Shown here: positions 44,084 through 51,962 of the stretch, piece after piece | How the letters are laid out: each line of letters opens with the position of its first letter | Position numbering within the stretch: position 1 is the first letter of the stretch | Assembly: GCF_900112375.1 (NCBI RefSeq) | Contig: NZ_FOLS01000021.1 | Coordinates: forward strand, 62,001-126,000 | Direction: 5' to 3' | Origin: Pseudomonas citronellolis | GTDB lineage: Bacteria > Pseudomonadota > Gammaproteobacteria > Pseudomonadales > Pseudomonadaceae | Length of the DNA stretch: 64,000 bases | Translations under genes and position numbers: made by a program | The notes under the pieces: model-generated | Database searches by the model: none | Told to the model about the DNA's origin: nothing | What the model saw: the letters and a program-made list of their open reading frames with translations, nothing else

Positions 44084-44111
44084 AAAAGGCCCGCTGGATG
44101 GCGGGCCTTTT
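44084..44111. terminator. Bidirectional terminator between VOC gene and mqo
   Basis: AAAAGGCCCGC-TGGATG-GCGGGCCTTTT, perfect stem with A and T tracts on both sides. Confidence 0.92.
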
Positions 44112-44125
44112 GCGCTGGCGCTGGA

Positions 44126-45610
44126 TCACTGATCCAGTTGCAGCTTCTGCCAGGTGTAGGCGTTGATCTCGCGGTAGGCCGAGGCATCGGTCTCCAGCTG
44201 CTTCTCGCGGGCCGGGAAGATTTCCTTGAGCTTGGCGCCCCAGGCTTCGGACTTGTACTGCTGCGGGAAGCAGCGCTCCAGCAGGCCGAGCATGATCGAC
44301 ACGGTCACCGAGGCGCCCGGGGAGGCGCCCAGCAGGGCGGCGATGGTGCCGTCCTCGGAGGCCACCAGCTCGGTGCCGAACTGCAGGATGCCGCCTTTCT
44401 TGGCGTCCTTCTTGATGATCTGCACGCGCTGGCCGGCGGTTTCCAGGCGCCAGTCGGCCGGGTTGGCCAGCGGGTAGAACTTGCGCAGGCTTTCCAGGCG
44501 CTGGTCCATGGACTGCATGACTTCGCGCACCAGGTAGCGGGTCAGGTCCATGTTGTCGCGGGCGACCGCCAGCATCGGCATCAGGTTGCTGCCACGCACC
44601 GACAGCGGCAGGTCGAGGAAGGAGCCGTGGCGCAGGAACTTGGTGGAGAAACCGGCGTAGGGCCCGAACAGCAGGGACTTCTTGCCGTCGACCACGCGGG
44701 TGTCCAGGTGCGGCACGGACATCGGCGGGGCGCCGACCTCGGCCTGGCTATAGACCTTGGCCTGGTGCTGCTTGACCACTTCGGGGTTGTCGCAGCGCAG
44801 CCACTGGCCGCTCACCGGGAAGCCGCCGAAGCCCTTGCTTTCCGGGATGCCGGACATCTGCAGCAGCGGCAGCGCGCCGCCGCCGGCACCGAGGAAGACG
44901 AACTTCGTGCGGATCTTGCGCGACTGGCCGTTCTGGGTGTTCTTGATGTCGACGATCCAGTCCTGGCCGTCGCGCTCCAGGCCCACGACCTTCTGGAAGT
45001 AGCTGATCTTCGCGCCGTCCTGCTTGCCCAGGCGGGCCAGCAGTTGGTTGGTCAGGGCGCCGAAGTTGACGTCGGTGCCGTGCTCGACGCGGGTGGCGGC
45101 GACCTGCTCGTCGGCCGGACGGCCGGGCATGGTCAGCGGCGCCCACTGGCCCAACTGCTCGCGGTCCTCGGTGTAGACCATGGACTCGAAGGCGTGGTGC
45201 TGGCTCAGCGTCTCGAAGCGCTTCTTCAGGAAGGACACGTCCTTGCCCCGGACGAAGCTCAGGTGCGGCACCGGGTTGATGAAGTTGCGCGGATTGCCGA
45301 AGCCTTCCTTGTCCACCAGGTGCGCCCAGAACTGCTTGGACACCTCGAACTGGGCGTTGATCTGCACCGCTTTCTTGATGTCGATGGAGCCGTCGGCGGC
45401 CTGCGGCGTGTAGTTCAGCTCGCAGAGGCCGGCGTGGCCGGTGCCGGCGTTGTTCCAGGGGTTGGAGCTCTCGATGGCTCCGGACTCCTGCAGTTCGACG
45501 ATCTCCAGTTGGGTGTCGGGTTCGACTTCCTTCAACAGGGTCGCCAGGGTTGCGCTCATGATGCCGGCGCCAACCAGCAGCACATCCAAAGCTTCGTGTT
45601 CGTTCGCCAT
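44126..45610 (-). CDS. mqo: Malate:quinone oxidoreductase
   Basis: 494 aa from ATG 45610; a start at 45652 would add 14 residues with no clear ribosome site. FAD-dependent membrane-associated enzyme oxidising L-malate to oxaloacetate with electron transfer to quinone, the main malate-oxidising step in pseudomonads. FAD motif [18 protein letters not shown] (about 9-26), [20 protein letters not shown] (FAD/substrate), [15 protein letters not shown] and the C-terminal [18 protein letters not shown]. By neighbours it matches the mqoB locus of P. aeruginosa as I recall it. Confidence 0.94.
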   Translation of the reverse strand: MANEHEALDVLLVGAGIMSATLATLLKEVEPDTQLEIVELQESGAIESSNPWNNAGTGHAGLCELNYTPQAADGSIDIKKAVQINAQFEVSKQFWAHLVDKEGFGNPRNFINPVPHLSFVRGKDVSFLKKRFETLSQHHAFESMVYTEDREQLGQWAPLTMPGRPADEQVAATRVEHGTDVNFGALTNQLLARLGKQDGAKISYFQKVVGLERDGQDWIVDIKNTQNGQSRKIRTKFVFLGAGGGALPLLQMSGIPESKGFGGFPVSGQWLRCDNPEVVKQHQAKVYSQAEVGAPPMSVPHLDTRVVDGKKSLLFGPYAGFSTKFLRHGSFLDLPLSVRGSNLMPMLAVARDNMDLTRYLVREVMQSMDQRLESLRKFYPLANPADWRLETAGQRVQIIKKDAKKGGILQFGTELVASEDGTIAALLGASPGASVTVSIMLGLLERCFPQQYKSEAWGAKLKEIFPAREKQLETDASAYREINAYTWQKLQLDQ

Positions 45611-45878
45611 TCTCGCTCGCCACACTCTCGTGAAGTAGTGAAAAACCTTCAAATCACGCTCTTATGGAGACGTGAAGCTCAAAGGGGGTCGTCGCTGCGG
45701 GCGGGTCCGGACTCGGTACGGAGGGGACTCGCGGCAATCCTTGCCTGAAAGTGTCGTCGCAACGATCGGTACAAAGCGCGGGCCGGTGGCCACGGCGCAA
45801 TTGGCGACTCTCTAGGAGGGTGTGACAGGCCGACGGGCGCAAGGCTGTCGTGCTGTGGGACCCGATCAGGAGGCGTCC

Positions 45879-45901
45879 TTATAATCGGGGCGCGATTATA
45901 A
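45879..45901. promoter_or_regulatory. Palindrome with two opposed TATAAT boxes
   Basis: TTATAATCG-GGGCG-CGATTATAA: perfect 9-bp inverted repeat in the 512-bp gap between mqo and the YajG-type gene. Each arm contains a consensus -10 hexamer TATAAT, one per strand, so divergent promoters could overlap here, about 270 bp before mqo and 225 bp before the lipoprotein. An A-rich stretch (45905-45919) and CTCGGA..TCCGAG repeat follow. The rest of 45611-46122 shows no gene. Confidence 0.5.
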
Positions 45902-46079
45902 CGACGAAAAGCAAAAAAAGCCCTCGGACTTAGACTTTTTTCCGAGTTCCGGTCACCGGATTTCCTATTTTTGCACCAATATGGTGCGTCTCTCCCTCGC
46001 GCATGTCGCCGCCAAGGAACCTGTAACAAAGTGCCAGCGTCCAAGCTGCAGAGCGCTATCAGGGCGCTCCGACGGCCGG

Positions 46080-46085
46080 TATACT
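46080..46085 (+). promoter_or_regulatory. Candidate -10 element for the YajG-type lipoprotein
   Basis: TATACT (5 of 6 consensus) followed by GCCCGCC, 38 bp before the ATG at 46123. Confidence 0.45.
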
Positions 46086-46122
46086 GCCCGCCGTTCCGAG
46101 CCCAACCCATGGAGACACGAAC

Positions 46123-46710
46123 ATGTTGCAGCGTCTGTTGCTCAGTCTGATCGCCGCCGGCACCCTGGCCTTGTCCGGCTGTGCCCTCAGCCCGCAACAA
46201 CTGAACCCGGACCCGCTGTTCACGGGCCAGCCGGTCGCCGTCGGCCAGGGCCAGCCGGTGGTGGTGAAAGTGGTCGATGGCCGCCAGAGTACCGAACTGG
46301 GCACCCGCGGCGGCCTCTACTCGGAGACCAGCGCGGTTACCGTGCGTAGCCAGGACGTGATTCCCAAGCTGCAGGCGCAGACCGAGGCGGCGGTACGCCT
46401 GCTCGGCTTCACCCCCTCGCCGAACGCCTACAACGCCCCGACCCTGACCCTCACCCTGGCCGAGCTGAAGTACCAGTCGCCCAAGGACGGCGTCTACGTC
46501 ACCGAAGCCACCATAGGCGCGACCTTCCGCGTCGAGGTGCAGGCCGGCGGGCGCCGCTACAGCGGCCGCTACGGCTCCAGCCTGAACCAGCGCTTCGGCA
46601 TGGCGCCGAACCAGCAGACCAACACCAAGCTGGTCAGCGACGTGCTCAGCGACGCCCTGGACCGCGTGTTCAAGGACCCGACCATCGGGCAGACGCTGAA
46701 CCAGCGCTGA
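46123..46710 (+). CDS. YajG-family lipoprotein
   Basis: 195 aa. Lipobox LALSGC at about residue 20. The mature protein matches the YajG family: VVVKVVDGRQSTELGTRGG, VIPKLQAQTEAAVRLLGF, and C-terminal LVSDVLSDALDRVFKD. Outer-membrane lipoprotein of unknown function, elsewhere next to ampG. Own promoter-like TATACT and a perfect terminator, so a single-gene unit. Confidence 0.88.
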   Translation: MLQRLLLSLIAAGTLALSGCALSPQQLNPDPLFTGQPVAVGQGQPVVVKVVDGRQSTELGTRGGLYSETSAVTVRSQDVIPKLQAQTEAAVRLLGFTPSPNAYNAPTLTLTLAELKYQSPKDGVYVTEATIGATFRVEVQAGGRRYSGRYGSSLNQRFGMAPNQQTNTKLVSDVLSDALDRVFKDPTIGQTLNQR

Positions 46711-46727
46711 TCGTCCTGGCGCGAATG

Positions 46728-46755
46728 AAAAAGCCCGGCACTCGCCGGGCTTTTT
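46728..46755. terminator. Bidirectional terminator
   Basis: AAAAAGCCCGGC-ACTC-GCCGGGCTTTTT between the YajG-type gene and the convergent 69-aa gene. Confidence 0.92.
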
Positions 46756-46774
46756 CATTCAGGGTCGCGGGAAT

Positions 46775-46984
46775 TCAGGCGGCGGCCTGGCGGAACGGGT
46801 CGGTCTCGTAGGCCGGCCGGCGCTCGTCGGCTTCCGGCAGGTCCAGGTGTTCGTGGCCGCAGGCCTGGCAGTACACCAGCCAGTGGTCGTCCTGGACGTT
46901 GAAGGAGAGGTCGGTGACCACGGCTTCGATTTCATCCAGGTGTTCGATCAGGTAGGCGCTTTCGTGGGGTACGATTTCGAGCAT
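46775..46984 (-). CDS. Small protein with a CxxC pair (69 aa)
   Basis: Starts at ATG 46984 with AGGAGA upstream. Sequence MLEIVPHESAYLIEHLDEIE, then YCQACGHEHLDLP, a possible single zinc knuckle (Cys-x2-Cys plus His-x-His). No known family. The good ribosome site and perfect terminator behind it support a real gene. The gap 46985-47255 upstream shows nothing else that I recognise. Confidence 0.6.
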   Translation of the reverse strand: MLEIVPHESAYLIEHLDEIEAVVTDLSFNVQDDHWLVYCQACGHEHLDLPEADERRPAYETDPFRQAAA

Positions 46985-47255
46985 GGCGAATCTCCTAGGC
47001 GGGATACCGGATGGCGAAAGGTGACTAGCCAGTCATGTGCCAGGTGTCGGAAAAGGCTTAGAACCCTTCTCGATAAGGCTGACGTTCGTCGTGAATAAGA
47101 CGACCGAACTGGCTGCGCTGTCCTCCTGACAGATACAATCGGGCGTCTTTCTTTCAGTCCTGTGACGCACCCACTGCGGTTCGTCGCTTCGTACAGAACT
47201 CGGCCTTGGCGCTTTCTTGCTTCCGGGCGTGCAGTCCTGAAGTGTGGAGGTCGTG

Positions 47256-47543
47256 ATGTCGCTGCAGGCGCTCTGGAATCTGTTCCAGGCCCATCCCGCC
47301 CGGGTCCTCAACGACCTGGCGCTGTTCTTCGCCCTGGCCGGCGCCTGGCTGCTGCTGGCCACCCGCCGGCGCGAGCGCCAGGCCCTGCAACGCCTGGTCG
47401 CCGGTGGCGATGGCGTGGCCGCGCCGCTGGCCGAAGCCGAGCCCTCGACGGCGAAGATCAACCGCTTCTTCTACCTCTTCGGCTTCGCCTGCCTGGCCCT
47501 GGCCGTGGGCCTCAGCCAGTACAGCACGCACCTGCCGGGCTGA
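47256..47543 (+). CDS. Small two-TM membrane protein
   Basis: 95 aa from ATG 47256 with GGAGG five bases upstream. Two hydrophobic helices (LNDLALFFALAGAWLLLA at about 18-35, and FFYLFGFACLALAVGLSQY at about 71-89) with a basic RRRERQALQRL loop between. Unknown function. Followed by a perfect terminator. Confidence 0.72.
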   Translation: MSLQALWNLFQAHPARVLNDLALFFALAGAWLLLATRRRERQALQRLVAGGDGVAAPLAEAEPSTAKINRFFYLFGFACLALAVGLSQYSTHLPG

Positions 47544-47562
47544 AAACGCACCGTCACGATGC

Positions 47563-47588
47563 AAAAGGGCGCCCATGGGCGCCCTTTT
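47563..47588. terminator. Bidirectional terminator
   Basis: AAAAGGGCGCCC-AT-GGGCGCCCTTTT, perfect, between the two-TM gene and the acyltransferase (stop 47604, minus strand). Confidence 0.92.
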
Positions 47589-47603
47589 CGTTCATGCGGT
47601 GGT

Positions 47604-48761
47604 TCAGGTCTGCTTGAGCCGGTACTGGTTCAGCACCGGGTTGGCGTACTGCAGGACCAGGTAGGGGCGGTGTTCCGGCGGGCAGGCCTGCAGCCGTTGC
47701 TGCCACTGCTCGCGGGCCCGGCGCAGTTCCTCGGCGCCGAACAGGCTCTCGGCGCTGGGCACGGCCAGGGCCGGGTCGCGCAGCTCGGACATCTCGTAGG
47801 CCAGGTAGTGCACCGGGAACAGCCGGTAGTTGCCGAGGATCTGCCGGTCCAGGGCGGCGGCCAACTGCTTGGCGTCGGCGTAGTCGCCGTCCATCTCGGC
47901 GCCGAAGTTGATCTGCACGCGTCCCTTGTAGCCGGTGATGCCCAGGGCGATGCTGGCGTCGTCCTCGCCCGGCGCCTTGCGGTATTCGCCGGTGCTGGCG
48001 CGGGTGTACAACTCGCGGGCCTTGGCGGCGTCGCAGGGGTCGTACTCGTAGCTGATCGACACCGGGATCAGGTGCAACTCGCGGACCACCTCGGCGAAGG
48101 GCTCGTCCTTGCGGCTCATGTGGAACATCTTGAGGATCGCCGAGTCGGTGCGGTCGTCACCGTCCTTGGCGCGGCCCTCGGCCTGGGCGATCCACACCGA
48201 CTCGCCGTCGTGGCGGATCGAGTGGTTGATGTAGGCCGAGAGGGTGTTGTAGGCCGCCAGCTTCTCGCGCCGGCCGCTGATCGAGCGGTGCACGATGAAG
48301 CTCTTGTTCAGGCGCATCAGGTCGCTGACGAAGGGCCGCTGCAGCAGGTTGTCGCCGATGGCGATGCGCGGCGTCGGCAGCTTGGCGTGGTAGATGGCGT
48401 AGTTGCAGAACGCCGGGTCCATCACGATGTCGCGGTGGTTGGCGATGAACAGGTAGGCGCGGCCGCTCTTGAGGTTGTCCAGCCCGGCGTAGGTGACGCC
48501 GTCGGTGGCGTGCTCGATGGTGCGGTCGACGTAGGGCTCGCACTTGTCCTGCAGTTCCACCACGCTGCGGATGCCGGTGACCTCGCGGGCCAGGCGGTGG
48601 GCGATCAGCGGGCGCAGCAGCCAGCCGAAGGGGCGCGACAGGCGCGGATAACGATAACGCGCCAGAATACCCAGGAAGGCGTCGTCGCTCAGCAGGCGCT
48701 GGAGAACGGCCGGGACTTCGGCGTCGTTGTACGGTCGGATGGCTTCGAACTCGCCCATCAT
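47604..48761 (-). CDS. Glycerolipid acyltransferase-like protein
   Basis: 385 aa from ATG 48761 (AAGAGAGC upstream; ATG 48758 is an alternative). PlsC-superfamily acyltransferase: acceptor motif FIANHRDIVMDPAF (about 125-138), second block LLQRPFVSDLMRLNKSFIVHR, third VWIAQAEGRAKDGDDRTDSAIL and a C-terminal LIPVSISYEYDPCDAAKA. The His-Asp spacing in NHRDIVMD is five residues rather than the canonical four of HX4D, a variant to note. Probably acts on lysophosphatidate or another glycerol acceptor at the inner membrane. Confidence 0.83.
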   Translation of the reverse strand: MMGEFEAIRPYNDAEVPAVLQRLLSDDAFLGILARYRYPRLSRPFGWLLRPLIAHRLAREVTGIRSVVELQDKCEPYVDRTIEHATDGVTYAGLDNLKSGRAYLFIANHRDIVMDPAFCNYAIYHAKLPTPRIAIGDNLLQRPFVSDLMRLNKSFIVHRSISGRREKLAAYNTLSAYINHSIRHDGESVWIAQAEGRAKDGDDRTDSAILKMFHMSRKDEPFAEVVRELHLIPVSISYEYDPCDAAKARELYTRASTGEYRKAPGEDDASIALGITGYKGRVQINFGAEMDGDYADAKQLAAALDRQILGNYRLFPVHYLAYEMSELRDPALAVPSAESLFGAEELRRAREQWQQRLQACPPEHRPYLVLQYANPVLNQYRLKQT

Positions 48762-48897
48762 GCTCTCTTGTTCATGGGTGTAACTGGCACGGCACGCGTC
48801 TGGCGCGGGCCTCTCCCCCGGAAAACCGACCATGCCCGCGGGCCTGGCTGGATAAAAAGACCGCGGGAGTATAACGGAAGTCACAGGGGACCTTCAG

Positions 48898-49080
48898 ATG
48901 CTCGAGACCCAGGCTTACCGCTGCCCCTATTGCGGGGAACCGGCCGAGGCCGTGCTAGACCTCTCCGGCGGCGACCAGAGCTACTATGAAGATTGTCCGG
49001 TGTGTTGCCGGCCCATCCTGTTCCAGCTGTACACCGACGGCGCCCAGTGGACGCTGGAGGTTCACCGGGAGGACGACTGA
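48898..49080 (+). CDS. CPXCG-motif cysteine-rich protein
   Basis: 60 aa. Two zinc-ribbon-like cysteine pairs: YRCPYCGEP and DCPVCCRPI, the signature of the small CPXCG family. Probably binds one zinc. AGGGGACC upstream. Its TGA overlaps the ATG of the next gene by one base (TGATG), so the two are translationally coupled. Confidence 0.88.
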   Translation: MLETQAYRCPYCGEPAEAVLDLSGGDQSYYEDCPVCCRPILFQLYTDGAQWTLEVHREDD

Positions 49081-49346
49081 TGCAGCGAGTCTACGAACCG
49101 GCCGACCTGGCCGAGGCCGAGTTGCTGGCCGGCATGCTGGCCAGTGAGGGCATCGATTGCCACCTCGGCGGCCGCCACCTGCTCGGTGGCATCGGCGAGC
49201 TGCCGCTGCACGGGCTGCTGCACCTGTGGGTCGACGACGAGGCGGCGCAACAGGCGCGGGAGCTGATCCAGGCGTACAATGCCGCGCAGCCGTTGCCCGG
49301 CCCGGCCGACGAGTTCGGCCCGGCCAGCGGCGTGCTGCTCTGTTGA
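49080..49346 (+). CDS. DUF2007 (putative signal-transducing) protein
   Basis: 88 aa. DUF2007 signature: MQRVYEPADLAEAELLAGML, EGIDCHLGGRHLLGGIGELP, HLWVDDEAAQQARELI. A ferredoxin-like small fold, role unknown. Start ATG overlaps the stop of the CPXCG gene by one base. Confidence 0.87.
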   Translation: MQRVYEPADLAEAELLAGMLASEGIDCHLGGRHLLGGIGELPLHGLLHLWVDDEAAQQARELIQAYNAAQPLPGPADEFGPASGVLLC

Positions 49347-49364
49347 GGCCGCGCTGGAGCGCCG

Positions 49365-49982
49365 ATGACCGCCCGCTTTGCCCTGTTCCGCTGGACCCGC
49401 GAGCTCGCCGAGCTGCCGGGCTTTCCCAAGGACCACCCGCCGCACTGGAACCTCGCCCCCGGCGCGCAGCTGCTGATGCTGCGCGAGGAGGCCGGCGTGC
49501 GCCGCGCCGACCTGGCGCGCTGGGGTCTGACTCCGGCCTGGCTCACCGACCTGTCGCGCACCCCGGCCCATGCCCGTGCCGAGACCCTGGCCGAGCAGCC
49601 GATGTTCCGCGAGGCCTTCGCCCGCCGCCGCTGCCTGGTGCCGGCCAACGGTTTCTACGAATGGCGCGGCGTGCGCAAGCGGCCCTACTGGGTGGCCGGC
49701 GCCAGTGGCCTGAGTTATTTCGCCGCGGTCTGGGAGGCTTACCCGGTGGGCGGCCACACCTGGCTGAGCCTGGCCCTGGTGACCCAGGCGGCCGGTCCGC
49801 TGCGCCGCCCGTTGCTGCTGGAGAGCGAGGAGGACAGGGCGCTCTGGCTGGGGGACGAGACGCCGCTGCCCAAGCTGCTGAGCCTGCTGGCACGGCCGCA
49901 GGTGCGGCTGCGGGAGCAGGCGTTGGCGAGCATCGTCAATGATCCGGCTTGCGATGGGCCGGAGTGTTTGACGCCGGCTTAG
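49365..49982 (+). CDS. Degenerate SRAP (HMCES/YedK-like) protein lacking the catalytic cysteine
   Basis: 205 aa. SRAP proteins shield abasic sites in single-stranded DNA by crosslinking through Cys2 (N-terminus MCGRF). Fold landmarks are present: HWNLAPG, LRWGLTP-like LARWGLTPAWL, ARAETLAEQPMFREAF and RCLVPANGFYEWR. But the N-terminus reads MTARFALF, so Cys2 is Thr, and the usual His of the HxRMP motif is not seen (region reads PLRRPLLLES). The start at 49365 is supported by in-frame alignment of MTARF to MCGRF. Either a non-crosslinking DNA binder or a new activity. Same strand as the CPXCG-DUF2007 pair. Confidence 0.82.
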   Translation: MTARFALFRWTRELAELPGFPKDHPPHWNLAPGAQLLMLREEAGVRRADLARWGLTPAWLTDLSRTPAHARAETLAEQPMFREAFARRRCLVPANGFYEWRGVRKRPYWVAGASGLSYFAAVWEAYPVGGHTWLSLALVTQAAGPLRRPLLLESEEDRALWLGDETPLPKLLSLLARPQVRLREQALASIVNDPACDGPECLTPA

Positions 49983-50007
49983 GGCGGGAGTGCTGAGGGG
50001 GCTTTTC

Positions 50008-50287
50008 GTAGGAGCGAGCTTGCTCGCGAATGGCGCCTCCCGGTTGTCGAGGTGCGACAGATTGACTCCGCTCCCTCTCCCCAGCCCTCTCCCTGAAGGG
50101 AGAGGGGGCTAGACCGTGCCGAGAACAGGCATGGTTTCAGCTGGAAACCACCGGAGTTGCCGGCTAACCCCAGAATACCCAACCCTGCCGAACGGTCCCC
50201 TCTCCCTTCAGGGAGAGGGTTAGGGAGAGGGCGCTCTTCAGGGTAGGCACCCACGCAACCCCCCTTCGCGAGCAAGCTCGCTCCTAC
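50008..50287. repeat. Nested repeats: outer REP arms around two GGGAGAGGG hairpins
   Basis: GTAGGAGCGAGCTTGCTCGC at 50008-50030 and its complement at 50264-50287 enclose two facing CCCTCTCCC..GGGAGAGGG hairpins (50073-50108 and 50196-50231). The gap 49983-50426 shows no gene. Confidence 0.82.
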
Positions 50288-50426
50288 GAAAAGCCTCCGC
50301 CTTATCATCCAGAGGCCCCCACTCGCATTCAGCAGCCTGATAGTGCGCGCCAGCTTCCCCCTCGCTTGCCTAAGCTGCACTCCACCCCTTCGCTCTGGCC
50401 GCGTTGGCGGCGAACAGGAGTTCGGC

Positions 50427-51797
50427 ATGCACAATAACAACAACGGCTACCCCTCCAGTGCCGTGGCCTGGTCCACGGTGGCGATCCTCATGGTCGCCTA
50501 CGTCCTGTCGTTCATCGACCGGCAGATTCTCAACCTGCTGGTCGGGCCGATCCGCCGTGACCTGGCCATCAGCGACACCCAGATGAGCCTGCTCATGGGG
50601 CTGTCCTTCGCGCTCTTCTACACCCTTTGTGGCATCCCCCTCGGGCGCATGGCCGACAGCCGCAGCCGGCGCGGGCTGATCACCGTCGGCGTGCTGATCT
50701 GGAGCGCCATGACCGCGGCCTGCGGCCTGGCCCGGCAGTACTGGCAGTTCCTGCTGTTCCGCGTCGGCGTCGGCGTGGGTGAGGCAGCGTTGTCGCCGGC
50801 GGCTTATTCGCTGATCGCCGACAGCTTCCCGGCGCAGCGCCGGGCCACCGCCATCAGCGTCTATTCCATGGGCATCTACCTGGGCTCCGGGCTGGCCTTC
50901 CTGCTCGGCGGGCTGGTGATCAAGTTCGCTTCGGCCCAGGGCGACGTGCACCTGCCGCTGTTCGGCGAAGTGCGCCCCTGGCAGCTGATCTTCCTGCTCC
51001 TCGGCGCCGCCGGGGTGCTCTTCACCCTGCTGATGCTGGCGGTGAAGGAGCCGCAGCGCCACGGCGTGGGCGCCGGCGTCGAGGTGCCGATGCGCGAGGT
51101 CGGCGCTTACCTGCGGGCCAACCGCAGGACGGTGATCTGCCACAACTTCGGCTTCGCCTGCATCTCCTTCGCCAGCTACGGCAGCGGCGCCTGGGTGCCG
51201 ACCTTCTTCGTCCGCACCTACGGCTGGGACGCCGGCCACGTCGGCGTGGTGTACGGCAGCATAGTGGCGGTGTTCGGCTGCCTGGGCATCGTCTTCGGCG
51301 GGCGCCTGGCCGACCGCTGGGCCAAGCGCGGCAGGACCGACGCCAACATGCGCGTGGGCCTGTTGGCGGCCTGCCTGGCGCTGCCGCTGTCGGTGACCTT
51401 CCCGCTGCTGGACGACGCCAACCTGGTGGCCCTGCTGATGGCGCCCACGGTGTTCTGCCTGAGCATGCCCTTCGGCGTGGCGCCGGCGGCGATCCAGGAG
51501 ATCATGCCCAACTCCATGCGCGGCCAGGCCTCGGCCATCTACCTGTTCGTGGTCACCCTGTTCGGCCTGGGCGTGGGCCCCACCGCGGTGGCGCTGGTCA
51601 CCGACTTCGTGTTCCACGACGACATGGCGCTGCGCTACTCGCTGCTGATCGTCACCAGCCTGGCGCTGCTGGGCGGCGTGGTGCTGCTGGGCATGGGCCT
51701 GAAGCCCTACCGCCAGAGCCGCGAGCACCTGCAGAACTGGAGCCTGCAGCGCGAGTCCGGTCAGGACAGGGGCGGGATGCAGCGGCAGCCGGCGTAG
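50427..51797 (+). CDS. MFS transporter, spinster-like
   Basis: 456 aa from ATG 50427 (CAGGAG upstream). Twelve TM segments. MFS motifs YVLSFIDRQILNLLVGPIRRD in TM1, GIPLGRMADSRSRRGLITVG after TM2, RVGVGVGEAALSPAAYSLIAD in TM4, GGRLADRWAKRG mid-protein. The DRQ and GVGEA combination is typical of spinster-type (Spns) carriers for organic acids or lipids. Substrate unknown; monocistronic between repeats. Confidence 0.9.
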   Translation: MHNNNNGYPSSAVAWSTVAILMVAYVLSFIDRQILNLLVGPIRRDLAISDTQMSLLMGLSFALFYTLCGIPLGRMADSRSRRGLITVGVLIWSAMTAACGLARQYWQFLLFRVGVGVGEAALSPAAYSLIADSFPAQRRATAISVYSMGIYLGSGLAFLLGGLVIKFASAQGDVHLPLFGEVRPWQLIFLLLGAAGVLFTLLMLAVKEPQRHGVGAGVEVPMREVGAYLRANRRTVICHNFGFACISFASYGSGAWVPTFFVRTYGWDAGHVGVVYGSIVAVFGCLGIVFGGRLADRWAKRGRTDANMRVGLLAACLALPLSVTFPLLDDANLVALLMAPTVFCLSMPFGVAPAAIQEIMPNSMRGQASAIYLFVVTLFGLGVGPTAVALVTDFVFHDDMALRYSLLIVTSLALLGGVVLLGMGLKPYRQSREHLQNWSLQRESGQDRGGMQRQPA

Positions 51798-51837
51798 GCT
51801 GTTATGCCCCGGCCAGCACCGTGGCTGGGGCCGGGCC

Positions 51838-51912
51838 ATTGCGGACGGAGTCCGCTCCTACGCCACCCCACCCACGCCATTCCCCCGTAGGAGCGGACTC
51901 CGTCCGCGATCC
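51838..51912. repeat. REPIN-like doublet, copy 3
   Basis: GCGGACGGAGTCCGCTCCTA, linker CCACCCCACCCACGCCATTC, then the inverted arm GTAGGAGCGGACTCCGTCCG. The linker matches that of copies at 11931 and 35340. Confidence 0.82.
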
Positions 51913-51931
51913 GGCCGCAAGGCCGGCAAAG

Positions 51932-51959
51932 AAAAAGCCCCGCTGCTGCGGGGCTTTTT
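51932..51959. terminator. Bidirectional terminator between MFS gene and mexW
   Basis: AAAAAGCCCCGC-TGCT-GCGGGGCTTTTT, 4 bp after the mexW stop (51963, minus strand). Confidence 0.92.
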
Positions 51960-51962
51960 CGT

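Noticed and set aside
44126..45652. Longer mqo start at 45652
   Set aside because: Adds [14 protein letters not shown] without a visible ribosome site; the ATG at 45610 gives the usual start just before the FAD motif.
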